The notes beneath the pieces were generated by a model. That model was not told the origin of the DNA. It ran no database searches and saw only the letters and a program-made list of their open reading frames with translations. 64,000 nucleotides of DNA, from the NCBI RefSeq assembly GCF_902859825.1, contig NZ_CADIKB010000013.1, positions 62,001-126,000 of the forward strand, read 5' to 3'. The DNA is from Paraburkholderia phenoliruptrix (lineage in GTDB: Bacteria > Pseudomonadota > Gammaproteobacteria > Burkholderiales > Burkholderiaceae). Below, one piece after another: positions 46,872 to 55,814 of the stretch (its first letter is position 1; every line of letters starts with the position of its first letter). The position numbers and the translations under genes were made by a program.

Positions 46872-47606
46872 TCAGGTGGTCTCGGCATTCGCCCAGGCCA
46901 TTTCGCGCAGACGTGTGCGCAAACGCGCCACCGCCTGGCTGTGCAGCTGGCATACGCGCGACTCGCTGACTTCCATCACCGCGCCGATTTCACGCAGGTT
47001 CATGCCGCGCTCGTAGTAGAGCGACATCAGCAGCTTTTCGCGTTCCGGCAAGCGGTCGATGGCTTCCACCAGCGCGGAGCGCAGGCTCTCGTCGAGCAAC
47101 GCCGAGAGCGGATCCGAGTGATCCACGCAGTAACGGTCCAGAAACGGTTCGTCGTCGGCGGAACGGTCGAAGTCTTCGTAGTAGATGAGCTGGCTGCCAT
47201 GCAGATCCTGCAGCATCGACTGATACTCGTCGAGCGGCATTTGCAGGTGCTCGGCAATCTCCGTTTCGCTCGCCGAGCGGCCCAGGTTCTGCTCCACCTT
47301 GTGCACGGCTGTTTCCACTTCTCGCGAAGTGCGCCGCAAGCTGCGCGGCAGCCAGTCGTTACTGCGCAATTCGTCCAGCATCGCGCCGCGAATCCGCTGG
47401 CTCGCGTAGGTCTCGAACTGCGCGCCCTGATCTTCCTTGTAGCGGCTCGCGGCATCCAGCAGGCCGATCATGCCGGCCTGAATCAGATCGTCGAGGTCGA
47501 CGCTGGCCGGCATTTTGGCGACGAGCTGCAAGCCGAGTCGACGCACGAGCGGTGCGTACTTCGTTAAAACATCGGCTTGGGAAATCTTTCCCTGAGCGTT
47601 ATACAT
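46872..47606 (-). CDS. fliA: RNA polymerase sigma-28 factor FliA
   Basis: 244-residue sigma factor for late flagellar and chemotaxis genes, held by FlgM. Region 2 is seen as LDDLIQAGMIGLLDAASRYK and FETYASQRIRGAMLDELRSN DWLPRSLRR, with region 3 after it. Region 4 is PEREKLLMSLYYERGMNLRE IGAVMEVSESRVCQLHSQAV. Start at ATG 47604-47606 with GGGGAG upstream. It lies 28 bp after flhG, so it is probably in the flhF-flhG-fliA unit. Its likely target sites in this window are at 17029, 33838, 34902 and 45017. Confidence 0.98.
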   Translation of the reverse strand: MYNAQGKISQADVLTKYAPLVRRLGLQLVAKMPASVDLDDLIQAGMIGLLDAASRYKEDQGAQFETYASQRIRGAMLDELRSNDWLPRSLRRTSREVETAVHKVEQNLGRSASETEIAEHLQMPLDEYQSMLQDLHGSQLIYYEDFDRSADDEPFLDRYCVDHSDPLSALLDESLRSALVEAIDRLPEREKLLMSLYYERGMNLREIGAVMEVSESRVCQLHSQAVARLRTRLREMAWANAETT

Positions 47607-47634
47607 CGTGCTCCCCTTGTCCTTGTGCCGCCCC

Positions 47635-48504
47635 TCAGGCGTGCTGCGCAGACGGTTGGTCGGCGTGTTGCGCCGCTGAAACTGTCGCAGGCGCCATCCA
47701 TGGCGTTTGCGACGACATCGCTGGCCGCATCGGCCAGTACTGCAGTTCGGCCGCGAGGTGCCGGAAATCGCGCGCTGCCGGTGTCGACGGGAATGCGTCG
47801 ACGACACAACGCGACAACTCTTCGGCTCGCGCCATCCGCGCATCCGCGGCAATGCAACCGGCGTCTTCCAGCGCCACCGCGAGGTAGCGCCCGGCCACGC
47901 CGGCCAGGTTTGCAAAAGCAGTGCGAGCGTCTTCCACGCTCTGCACGTGGTTCACCAGCACGCGAAACTGCGCGATGGCGTGGGCGTAATGCAGGCGCTT
48001 CATGCATGCGTAGGCGTCCGTGATCGCCTGCGCGGCCATGCGCGTGACGATCATCACGTCGTGCGCCTGCATCGCGAGCGCCGAGAGGTGTCCTTGCTGA
48101 TCCAGTTGCGCGTCGATCAGCACGACGTCGGCGGAGCCGTGCAGCAGCACGCCCAATTGCGCCGCGCTATAGCCCTCGCGATGCGCACGCGAGGCGGCCA
48201 GCACCGAGAAGCCGAGCGGATGCCGCGAAGCCGCGTCGTCGAGCGTCATCTCGCCGCGCATCACCGCCGTAAAGTTGCCCGCGCCGCGCACGCTGCCGGC
48301 AAGCGCACTCACCGACTTGTCGCCGAGCCACTCGTCGATCACGAGCACGTCCTTGCCTTGCTGCGCGAGCGCCGCCGCGAGGTTGATCACCGTGGCTGTG
48401 CAGCCCGCGCCCAGCGACCCGCCCGTTACCGAAATCACGCGCGAGCCGCTGCGCGCGAGGAGGCGCCGCAGTCCTTCTGCCTGATCGGAGACGAGCTTAT
48501 CCAA
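47635..48504 (-). CDS. flhG: Flagellar number/placement regulator FlhG (FleN), with altered P-loop
   Basis: MinD/ParA-type protein that limits flagellar number, partner of FlhF. The best start is TTG 48502-48504, giving 289 residues and an 8-nt overlap with flhF; the N-terminus DKLVSDQAEGLRRLLAR is the conserved DQAEGLR activating helix. The ParA fold is visible (VTGGSLGAGCTATVINLAAAL, KDVLVIDEW, VVLIDAQL). In the P-loop the phosphate-binding Lys is replaced by Cys (GAGCT, residue ~35), so ATP binding may be weak or different. It has a Gln/Ala/Pro-rich tail. Confidence 0.85.
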   Translation of the reverse strand: MDKLVSDQAEGLRRLLARSGSRVISVTGGSLGAGCTATVINLAAALAQQGKDVLVIDEWLGDKSVSALAGSVRGAGNFTAVMRGEMTLDDAASRHPLGFSVLAASRAHREGYSAAQLGVLLHGSADVVLIDAQLDQQGHLSALAMQAHDVMIVTRMAAQAITDAYACMKRLHYAHAIAQFRVLVNHVQSVEDARTAFANLAGVAGRYLAVALEDAGCIAADARMARAEELSRCVVDAFPSTPAARDFRHLAAELQYWPMRPAMSSQTPWMAPATVSAAQHADQPSAQHA

Positions 48505-50536
48505 AGCGGACCTCGTGCAATTCAGCGGTGGAGCGCGCGGACAGCGCGGAGAGCAGCGCGGGCACATCGTCGTCGTGCGGAACGAACGGCGAGTGATCGC
48601 GCGGAATGCAGAACGCGCTCTTCAGCAGGAAACGTTTGGTCGCGACGTAGAGGTTTTCCGGCACTTTCTGGCCGGTCGACACGTAGTGCACCGGCAGCTT
48701 GTAGCGGATCACCGTATCGAGCACGCCGCCCAGGTTGGTGGCTTCGTCGAGCTTGGTCAGAATGCAGCCGGCGAGCGGCTGTTGGTCCGGTCCGCGCTGG
48801 TAGGCCTGCACGACTTCGTTGAGCGTGTCGCCGTGGCTCGTTGCGTTGAGCAGCAACAGACGCTGCACCGGCTGGCCCGCGCGGCTTAACATCGCGATCT
48901 GGTCGGACACGAGCCGGTCGCGCTGGCTCATGCCGATCGTGTCGATCAGCACGATGTGCTTGTTGCGCAATTCGGAGAGCGCGAGTTGCAGGTCGGCGCT
49001 GTCTTTCACCGCGTGAACCGACACGCCGAGAATCTTGCCGAAGATGCGCAGTTGCTCGTGACCGCCGATCCGGTAGCTGTCGGTGGTGAGCAGCGCGACT
49101 TTGCTGGCGCCGAAGCGCATCACGCAGCGCGCCGCGAGCTTGGCCGTGGTCGTGGTCTTGCCGACGCCCGTCGGGCCCATCAGCGCGAATACGCCGCCGC
49201 GCTCCATGAGCGTGTCTTCGTCTTCCATCACCGGCAGGTTCGAGGCGAGCACCGAGCGCACCCAGTCCATGCCGTCGTCCATGTTGTCGACGTCCTCGGG
49301 CAGGTTGTCGACCATCATCTGCACGAGCTGCGCGGAAAAGCCGGCCGCGAACAGATGCTTGGTCAGCGCGCCGTGCGCCGGATTGCGGCGTTGACGGTCG
49401 CCCCACATGAGGCCCGCGAACTGTTCTTCCATCATGCCGCGCAGCGACGACAGCTCGCTCATCACGGTTTCCTTGACGACCTGCTCCATGCGCGCCTTGA
49501 TGGCTTCAGCGACAGCAGCAGGCGTGCGCGTGTCGTCGGCGGCGGGCGCCGGCGCGAATTTCTGCGCGGCGCGGCGCGCGGCGACTTGCGCGGCTTCGCG
49601 AGCCCAATCCGGCGTGTTGTCCGCTTGCGTTGCGGCGGCGTTGCCCGGCTCGACGGCGCCGCCGAGGCCCTTGGCCATCGCGTCGGCGGGCGTCATCGCG
49701 TGAGGACGCGCGCTGTATTCACCGTGCTGCTGTTGCTCGGCGGCAATGCGTCGCGCGTGATCGATCAGCCACGGATTGGAGTCGGCCAGCGTGCGCGGCG
49801 CCTGAGCGTCGGCGGACGAAGCCGCGGAGCCGGACGGCACACCGGCGGCCTTCAGCAGGTCGGCGCGGATGTCTTCGTTCAGGCGCGCGGCCGCGGCGCG
49901 GGCGCTCGGCTGACCGACGTTGATCTGTTGCGATTGCGGTGCAGGCGCGTGCTTCGCGCGCTCGGGGGCCGCGGGGGCCGCATTGGCGGCAGCGGCGGAA
50001 GCGCCATGCAATGCGCCTTTGCGCGCGGCGGCCAGCGGGTCGGCCAGCGCCGCGGACGGCGTGGCGGCTTGCTTCGCCGCTTGCATCGCTGCATTCATCG
50101 CCGCACTCGGCATGACCTTTGCGGCCGGCTGCGCGTCGTGACCGCCTGCGAGCGACGAATCAGCGAAGCTGCCCGCCGTCTCGGTGCCGGCTTCGGGGCT
50201 CGCGCCGAACACCGACGAGAACACGTCCGGCATGCCGCTCGCATACGGATTGGCTTGCATCGCCTGAGGCGCGGACATCGCGCGCGGTGCGGCCGACACG
50301 CCCAGTGCGGGTTGCGCAGCCGCCAGATTCGTCGATGCGGATGGTGCTGCGCTCGCTTCGGCGCGCGGTGCCTTCGGCGTGATCGCCGCAAGGTCGCTGT
50401 CGGCCAATGCGACGATCTCGACACTGCCGTCATCCATTGTCCGATTGGACAGCACGACCGCGTCGGCGCCCAGCGCTTCGCGCACGAGACGCAGTGCGTC
50501 GCGACTGTTGGCACCGATAAATTTACGAATGTTCAA
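48497..50536 (-). CDS. flhF: Flagellar SRP-like GTPase FlhF
   Basis: SRP54/FtsY-type GTPase directing flagellum placement. It starts at TTG 50534-50536 (LNIRKFIGANSRDALRLVRE), with GGGGG upstream; there is no ATG near the domain start. It has 679 residues, far longer than usual (about 400-480), because residues ~60-320 are Ala/Pro-rich. The NG domain is intact: LMGPTGVGKTTTTAKLAARC, LLTTDSYRIGGHEQLRIFGK, VLIDTIGMSQRD and CILTKLDEATNLGG. It is preceded by a promoter-like element (50600-50640) and separated from flhA by a terminator. Confidence 0.95.
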   Translation of the reverse strand: MNIRKFIGANSRDALRLVREALGADAVVLSNRTMDDGSVEIVALADSDLAAITPKAPRAEASAAPSASTNLAAAQPALGVSAAPRAMSAPQAMQANPYASGMPDVFSSVFGASPEAGTETAGSFADSSLAGGHDAQPAAKVMPSAAMNAAMQAAKQAATPSAALADPLAAARKGALHGASAAAANAAPAAPERAKHAPAPQSQQINVGQPSARAAAARLNEDIRADLLKAAGVPSGSAASSADAQAPRTLADSNPWLIDHARRIAAEQQQHGEYSARPHAMTPADAMAKGLGGAVEPGNAAATQADNTPDWAREAAQVAARRAAQKFAPAPAADDTRTPAAVAEAIKARMEQVVKETVMSELSSLRGMMEEQFAGLMWGDRQRRNPAHGALTKHLFAAGFSAQLVQMMVDNLPEDVDNMDDGMDWVRSVLASNLPVMEDEDTLMERGGVFALMGPTGVGKTTTTAKLAARCVMRFGASKVALLTTDSYRIGGHEQLRIFGKILGVSVHAVKDSADLQLALSELRNKHIVLIDTIGMSQRDRLVSDQIAMLSRAGQPVQRLLLLNATSHGDTLNEVVQAYQRGPDQQPLAGCILTKLDEATNLGGVLDTVIRYKLPVHYVSTGQKVPENLYVATKRFLLKSAFCIPRDHSPFVPHDDDVPALLSALSARSTAELHEVRFG

Positions 50537-50599
50537 GCTGGACCCCCGATGAGGTAAACGGACTGACGGACCGGCAACACACCGCTTCCCATTGAGATC

Positions 50600-50640
50600 A
50601 TTATTGCGAAACCCGTCGTCCGACGATCGGTGGATAAAGG
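50600..50640 (-). promoter_or_regulatory. flhF promoter element (shared 41-bp module)
   Basis: Plus-strand reading ATTATT, 26 bp, GGATAAAGG. On the minus strand AATAAT (5/6 to TATAAT) would be the -10 box, about 57 nt before the flhF start. The flhB element at 54287-54327 has the same length, ends and inner CGATCGG. In the 397-bp gap 50537-50933 I otherwise see only the flhA terminator. Confidence 0.45.
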
Positions 50641-50814
50641 CCGTTAAACGTGGGTAATTCGGCCGATGGAAGCGCGCCGCCATCCCGGCCCGCCGCGTGA
50701 CGAAAACGCGCCGTGCCGCGCGCCCGCCGGCGAGTCGCAAGCCGCGTCAAGGCGGTGCCCGCGAGCGAAGCATGGACTCGCCGATACCTTCGCGGTGCGA
50801 AAAGTCAGGTGCGG

Positions 50815-50844
50815 AAATGAAAACCGGCGCCCTCAGGCGCCGGC
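50815..50844 (-). terminator. Rho-independent terminator after flhA
   Basis: Perfect 8-bp stem CCGGCGCC (50824-50831) / GGCGCCGG (50836-50843) with a 4-nt loop. On the minus strand TTTTCATTT follows. It lies 90 bp beyond the flhA stop and separates flhBA from flhF. Confidence 0.85.
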
Positions 50845-50933
50845 TAACCGGTCGAGTGTCGGTCCACCCGTCATGCGCGCAGCAAGTGCCGCGCAGTTTG
50901 CGACAAGGTGCTCAGCGCGCTTTTCGTCGCGCG

Positions 50934-53036
50934 CTAACCCTGCGCGCCGATCAGATTGACCACCTTGATGTTGCGCGTGTCCGGCACTTCGGCATACGAC
51001 AGCACCTTCAACTGCGGCAGGCTGCGGCGCAGGAAGCGCGCGAGCATCGGCCGCAATGCATGCTGCACGAGCAGCACCGGCGCGAGTCCCATGTTCTGCT
51101 GACGGCTCATCGCCTTCTGCGTTTCGGTCATCAGCGTATGCGCGAGGCCGGGCTCGAGGCCGGGGTTGGAACCGGTCGACAGCGCCTGCGAGAGCACGCG
51201 CTCCAGATTCGAGTCGAGGCCCATCACCTGCATGTCGCCGGTGCCCGGGAACCACTGCTGCGTAATCGCGCGGCCGAGTGCAAGACGCACGGCGGCGGTG
51301 AGATCGTGCGCGTCGGTGAGCTTCGGCGTGTGCTCGGACAGCGCTTCGAGGATGGTGCGCAGGTCGCGGATCGGCACGCCTTCTTCCAGCAGGTTTTGCA
51401 GCACCTTCTGCAACGTGGTGAGCGGCAGCGTCTTCGGCACCAGATCGTCGACGAGCGACGGCGTGTCTTTCTGCATGCGCTCCAGCAGCGCCTGCACCTC
51501 GCGGCGGCCGAGCAGCTCGGACGCGTGCGTGACCACGAGGTGATTCAGGTGCGTGGCGACCACGGTGCTCGAATCGACCACCGTGTAGCCATACACCTGC
51601 GCCTGTTCGCGCAGATTCGTGTCGATCCAGATGGCCGGCAGACCGAACGCCGGGTCTTGCGTCGGCGTGCCCGGCAGCGCGGCGGAAACCTGACCCGGGT
51701 TGATCGCGAGCCATTGGCCCGGATACGCCTCGCCGACGCCCACTTCCACGCCCTTCAGCGCGATCCGATAACCGTTCGGCCGCAATTCCAGGTTGTCGCG
51801 AATGTGGATGACCGGCGGCAGAAAGCCGATTTCCTGCGCGAACTTCTTGCGGATGCTCTTGATCCGCTTGAGCAGTTCGCCGTCCGAGTTCTTGTCGACG
51901 AGCGGAATCAGCCGGTAGCCCACTTCGAGGCCGAGCGTGTCGATCATCGTGACGTCGTCCCAGCTGGCTTCGGTGTTCTCGACCGGCGTGACGGCGGCCG
52001 GCGCGACATCCACGAGCGCCGTCGTGTTCTTGCGTTCCTCGGCGCGCTTTTTCATGGTGCGGCCGAGCTGGATCAGACCGCCGCCCAGAATCAGAAACGC
52101 GAAGTGCGGCATGCCCGGAATCAGGCCCATCAGCACCAGAATGCAGCCGGTGATCATCAGCACGCGCGGGTTCGTGAAGAGCTGCCCGGTGAGCTGCGTG
52201 CCGATGTCTTCATTCGTTGCGACGCGCGACACGATCACGCCGGCGGCCGTCGAAATGACGAGCGACGGAATCTGCGCGACGAGGCCGTCGCCGATGGTGA
52301 GCAGCGTGTAGTTCTTGCCCGCCGACGCGAAGTCCATGCCGTGCTGAACCATCCCGACGATCAGCCCGCCGAAGATGTTGATCACCATGATCAGCAAACC
52401 GGCAATCGCGTCGCCGCGCACGAACTTGCTCGCGCCGTCCATCGAGCCGTAGAACTCGGCTTCCTGCGAGACTTCCGCGCGGCGCTTGCGCGCCTGCTCT
52501 TCGTTGATGAGGCCGGCGTTCAGGTCGGCGTCGATCGCCATCTGCTTGCCGGGCATCGCGTCGAGTGTGAAGCGCGCGGACACTTCCGCAATCCGCCCCG
52601 CGCCCTTCGTGATCACCATGAAGTTGATCACCATCAAAATGATGAAGACGACGATACCGACCGCGAAGTTGCCGCCCACGAGAAAGTGGCCGAACGACTC
52701 GATCACCTGGCCCGCGGCGTCAGGACCCGTGTGGCCTTCGAGCAGCACGACGCGCGTCGACGCGACGTTCAGCGACAGGCGCAGCAGGGTCGAGAACAGC
52801 AGCACGCTCGGGAAAGCGGCGAAGTCGAGCGGCTTCATCGTGTACATGCTGACGAGCAGCACCATCACGGAAAGCGCGATGTTGAAGGTGAACAGCAGAT
52901 CCAGCAGGAACGGCGGCAACGGCAGGATCATCATGCCGAGGATCATGCAGATCAGCACCGGGCCGGCTAAGGCGCGCAAATTGGTGCTGCTCAGGGCATC
53001 GGGCCGTCGAGCGAGGAAACCGGCGCGAGCGTTCAT
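50934..53036 (-). CDS. flhA: Flagellar export gate protein FlhA
   Basis: 700-residue nonameric membrane protein of the export apparatus. The N-terminal half has about eight membrane segments (MMILPLPPFLLDLLFTFNIA, TRVVLLEGHTGPDAAGQVIE, FVMVITKGAGRIAEVSARFT-like NFMVITKGAGRIAEVSARFT, LDAMPGKQMAIDADLNAGLI). The C-terminal half is the cytoplasmic substrate/chaperone platform, ending TRNIKVVNLIGAQG. It overlaps flhB by 4 nt. Confidence 0.98.
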   Translation of the reverse strand: MNARAGFLARRPDALSSTNLRALAGPVLICMILGMMILPLPPFLLDLLFTFNIALSVMVLLVSMYTMKPLDFAAFPSVLLFSTLLRLSLNVASTRVVLLEGHTGPDAAGQVIESFGHFLVGGNFAVGIVVFIILMVINFMVITKGAGRIAEVSARFTLDAMPGKQMAIDADLNAGLINEEQARKRRAEVSQEAEFYGSMDGASKFVRGDAIAGLLIMVINIFGGLIVGMVQHGMDFASAGKNYTLLTIGDGLVAQIPSLVISTAAGVIVSRVATNEDIGTQLTGQLFTNPRVLMITGCILVLMGLIPGMPHFAFLILGGGLIQLGRTMKKRAEERKNTTALVDVAPAAVTPVENTEASWDDVTMIDTLGLEVGYRLIPLVDKNSDGELLKRIKSIRKKFAQEIGFLPPVIHIRDNLELRPNGYRIALKGVEVGVGEAYPGQWLAINPGQVSAALPGTPTQDPAFGLPAIWIDTNLREQAQVYGYTVVDSSTVVATHLNHLVVTHASELLGRREVQALLERMQKDTPSLVDDLVPKTLPLTTLQKVLQNLLEEGVPIRDLRTILEALSEHTPKLTDAHDLTAAVRLALGRAITQQWFPGTGDMQVMGLDSNLERVLSQALSTGSNPGLEPGLAHTLMTETQKAMSRQQNMGLAPVLLVQHALRPMLARFLRRSLPQLKVLSYAEVPDTRNIKVVNLIGAQG

Positions 53037-54238
53037 GCCGAGACTCCGTCATCGTTAGCGGGGTTGAGCGTGTCGGCGGCTTCCTGATCGGCTTCTTCAT
53101 CCGATACACCGCCCTTGTCGAGTTCCGCGGGCACCTCGAGCTCGGTCGGTGCGACCGGCTTGACGCCGCCTTCGGTTTTGAAGCGCCGCAACTGGTACAC
53201 CCACGCGAGCACTTCGGCGACCGCGCCATACAGCTGGCCGGGAATCTCGCGGTTCAGTTCGACGTTGTGATAAAGCGCACGCGCGAGCGGCGGCGCTTCC
53301 AGCAGCGGCACGTTGTTTTCGGCGGCGAGCTCGCGAATCCGCGCGGCCACGAGGTTCACGCCCTTCGCGACCACCTTCGGCGCGCGCATCTCGCCGTCCG
53401 TGTATTGCAGCGCGACCGCGAAGTGCGTCGGGTTCGTGACCACGACGTCGGCCTTCGGCACCTGCGTCATCATGCGGCGGCGGGCAATGGCGCGCTGCTG
53501 CTGGCGAATCCGGCCCTTCACGTGCGGATCGCCTTCGCTTTCGCGATGCTCGCGCTTCACTTCTTCCTTGCTCATGCGCAGTTTCTTGTGGAACTGCCAG
53601 AGTTGATACGGCACGTCCAGTGCGGCGACGACGAACATGCCCGCCACCGTCATCCCGCAGCACACGGCGATGAGATGCACGGTGTTGGCGAGCGCGAGGT
53701 GCAGTGGCTGCGTGGCGAGCGCGAGAATCTCCTCGCGCCGGTTCCAGATCGCGGTACCGCCGATCACACCCACCACCAGCGTCTTGGCAAGCGACATGCC
53801 GAGCTGGATCGGGCCGTTGATCGAAAAGATCTTGCCGAGGCCGGCAATCGGATTAAGGCGGTCGAACTTGGGCTCGAGCCCTTTCGCCGACAGTTGCCAG
53901 CCGCCCAGCGCCATCGGCGCGAGCAAGGCGGCCGCGCCGGTAAACGCGAGGATCGGCAAAAGCGCGTAGAGGCCTTCGCGGCTCGCCGCGCCGGCGCCCG
54001 CCATCATGCGGTGGGTCTCGAAAGCGCTCGCGTGGTCGAATGTGAACGCCGCGCGCAGCATGGCCTGCAAATGCTCACCGATGCTGCCCGACATGCCCCA
54101 CACGCCGAAAAAGCCGGCCGCGAGCAGCGCGAACGTCGAGAGCTCCCGCGAACGCACGATCTGCCCCTCCTCGCGCGCTTTCTGCAAGCGCCGAGGGGTG
54201 GCTGATTCGGTTTTTTCGAGGTCGCTTTCCTCTGCCAC
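53033..54238 (-). CDS. flhB: Flagellar export switch protein FlhB
   Basis: 401-residue export gate protein that switches substrate class after self-cleavage. It starts at GTG 54236-54238 (MAEESDLEKTESATPRRLQK) with GGAGAG upstream. Four membrane segments are followed by the cytoplasmic domain with the autocleavage motif NPTH at residues 269-272 (VVVTNPTHFAVAL). An acidic tail (residues ~365-401) is longer than in enterics. A short extra FlhB-C protein lies at 14271-14639. Confidence 0.98.
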   Translation of the reverse strand: MAEESDLEKTESATPRRLQKAREEGQIVRSRELSTFALLAAGFFGVWGMSGSIGEHLQAMLRAAFTFDHASAFETHRMMAGAGAASREGLYALLPILAFTGAAALLAPMALGGWQLSAKGLEPKFDRLNPIAGLGKIFSINGPIQLGMSLAKTLVVGVIGGTAIWNRREEILALATQPLHLALANTVHLIAVCCGMTVAGMFVVAALDVPYQLWQFHKKLRMSKEEVKREHRESEGDPHVKGRIRQQQRAIARRRMMTQVPKADVVVTNPTHFAVALQYTDGEMRAPKVVAKGVNLVAARIRELAAENNVPLLEAPPLARALYHNVELNREIPGQLYGAVAEVLAWVYQLRRFKTEGGVKPVAPTELEVPAELDKGGVSDEEADQEAADTLNPANDDGVSA

Positions 54239-54286
54239 AAGGCTCTCCAATCGGGCGAGGCACTGCGCCTCTTTCCAGTGAGAGCG

Positions 54287-54327
54287 ATTATTCCCGGTCG
54301 GCGCAAGCACCGATCGGCGGATAAAGG
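54287..54327 (-). promoter_or_regulatory. flhB promoter element (shared 41-bp module)
   Basis: Plus-strand reading ATTATT, 26 bp, GGATAAAGG, with inner CGATCGG, as upstream of flhF. On the minus strand AATAAT is a likely -10 box, about 45 nt before the flhB GTG. Binding of an activator such as FlhDC to the inner part is inferred. Confidence 0.45.
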
Positions 54328-54385
54328 AGGAGAAACCGGGGCTTTTCGGCGGATGGGCGAGCCGCGCGCGAGGCCGCGCGCCGCC

Positions 54386-54421
54386 GCAAAAGACAACGCC
54401 CGCGCTGCTTCGCGCGGGCGT
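54386..54421 (-). terminator. Terminator after the DUF3443 gene
   Basis: ACGCCCGCGC (54396-54405) pairs with GCGCGGGCGT (54412-54421) around a 6-nt loop. The minus strand continues TTGTCTTTTG. It ends the DUF2844-DUF3443 unit. Confidence 0.7.
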
Positions 54422-54455
54422 CGTGGCTGGCGATCAGGCGGTGCGTCGCGCCGGA

Positions 54456-55799
54456 TCAGCTTGCGTAGGCAACGAAAGGCGCCTGGGTGCCGCCGTTCGA
54501 TTTCAGGTCGAAGCCGTGATAGACGTGGCGTCCGTAGAAGAACGGCAAGCCCAGGTCGAACGCGGCGAGGCCGCCCAACTGGCCCGCGAGGTCGTTGAAC
54601 GCGTAGTTGGTGCCGCTGTTAAAGAGCGTCGACGCACTCAGGATGCCGATGCTCGCCGTCGCCTGGGCGGCGTTCGCACCGACCAGCGTGATGGAGCGGG
54701 TCTGCGCGGAGGATGGGCAATAGAAGCCCGGGAAGCTGCTGCCGCACAGCGTGAGCGAGCTGTCGTTGAAGAAATAGCCGTTCGAGCCCGAATCCAGGAA
54801 CGCCGTCGTGGTGCTGCCGTTGAAGACGCTGCCGGTCAGATCGCCGTAGGCGTCGGTGGTCAGAACCTGCGCGGAGCCGAGCCCATTGTTGGACTGCGTG
54901 CCGATGCCGAACACCAGTGTGCCCGTGGCCGAAGCCTGCCCGTTATTGCTGATGGGCGGCATTTGCACGATCACGCCGTTGTTGTCGACCGGGAACTTCG
55001 CGACCGGATTGGCGACCTGGCTCGCGAGCGGAACCGTCGCGCGGGTGCACGAGGTGCCGCCCGGGCACGAGAAGTAGTTGCTGTAGGTCGCCGCGGTCGA
55101 CGCGTTCGCGCAGGTCGAGCCGCAATCGTAGAGCGCCGTCCCGATGCCGATGATGCCGTTCGCGCCCAGATCGCTCGGCGTATTCTCCGCCGCGCCGCTG
55201 CCGCAACCGGTGGGCGCCGTGGTGCCCGCCGCCGTGTCGCCAATGATCTGCACCGGAACTGCCGCTGTGGTCGTTTCACCACCGATCGTTACAGTCGCCG
55301 TGCGCACGCTGCCCCACGTATAGCCGTCGGCGAAAGTGGCGCATTCGCCGAGCGGACTACCACCAGAGATGGAGCTGACGGGCAACGCGCCCTGCATGGT
55401 CGAATTCAACGCCGCGTTGGCGATGCGCAGTCCGAACGAACCCGTGTCGACCTGAATGTTGTTGATGGTCTGGCATGTAGTCGTGTTAGGCACACACACC
55501 GTCACGCTGATCGTGGGAATGTTGATCACACCCGTGACGCCGCGGTTCACCGAGATCGCCACCGTGTTGGCCGCGTTCGCCGCAATCGGCTGCTGCGTCG
55601 GGCTGGCCGGCAAGCCGCTCGTCGACGTGCCGCCGCTGGAGCCGCCCGTCGAACCGCCAGTCGAGCCGCTGCTGGAACCGGAGCTGCCGCTGTCACCGCC
55701 GCCACCCCCGCCGCACGCGGCAAGCGCGGAGACGAGCACGACCGTTACCGCAACCCGCGTCCAGTCCTTGAGTTTCTTTGCCATGAGCATGGTTTGCAT
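54456..55799 (-). CDS. DUF3443 family lipoprotein
   Basis: 447-residue probable lipoprotein of unknown function. The lipobox SALAAC puts the lipidated Cys at residue 29. A Gly/Ser linker (about 30-62) precedes a large, Thr/Gly/Ala-rich beta-like domain. DTGSFGLRI and FLDSGSNGYFF resemble the two DTG/DSG-type motifs of pepsin-like folds, and several Cys pairs could form disulphides. GAGGA lies 7 nt before the ATG. Paired with a DUF2844 gene 15 bp upstream, a combination I recall across Burkholderiaceae. Whether it has protease activity is unknown. Confidence 0.85.
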   Translation of the reverse strand: MQTMLMAKKLKDWTRVAVTVVLVSALAACGGGGGGDSGSSGSSSGSTGGSTGGSSGGTSTSGLPASPTQQPIAANAANTVAISVNRGVTGVINIPTISVTVCVPNTTTCQTINNIQVDTGSFGLRIANAALNSTMQGALPVSSISGGSPLGECATFADGYTWGSVRTATVTIGGETTTAAVPVQIIGDTAAGTTAPTGCGSGAAENTPSDLGANGIIGIGTALYDCGSTCANASTAATYSNYFSCPGGTSCTRATVPLASQVANPVAKFPVDNNGVIVQMPPISNNGQASATGTLVFGIGTQSNNGLGSAQVLTTDAYGDLTGSVFNGSTTTAFLDSGSNGYFFNDSSLTLCGSSFPGFYCPSSAQTRSITLVGANAAQATASIGILSASTLFNSGTNYAFNDLAGQLGGLAAFDLGLPFFYGRHVYHGFDLKSNGGTQAPFVAYAS

Positions 55800-55814
55800 C
55801 GTTCGTCCTCGCCG

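Noticed and set aside
46872..47915. fliA read from an earlier start (347 codons)
   Set aside because: The extra part overlaps flhG in another frame; ATG 47606 follows GGGGAG and gives the normal sigma-28 length.
50697..52970. 757-codon plus-strand frame opposite flhA
   Set aside because: Antisense shadow; low-complexity Arg/His/Gln product.
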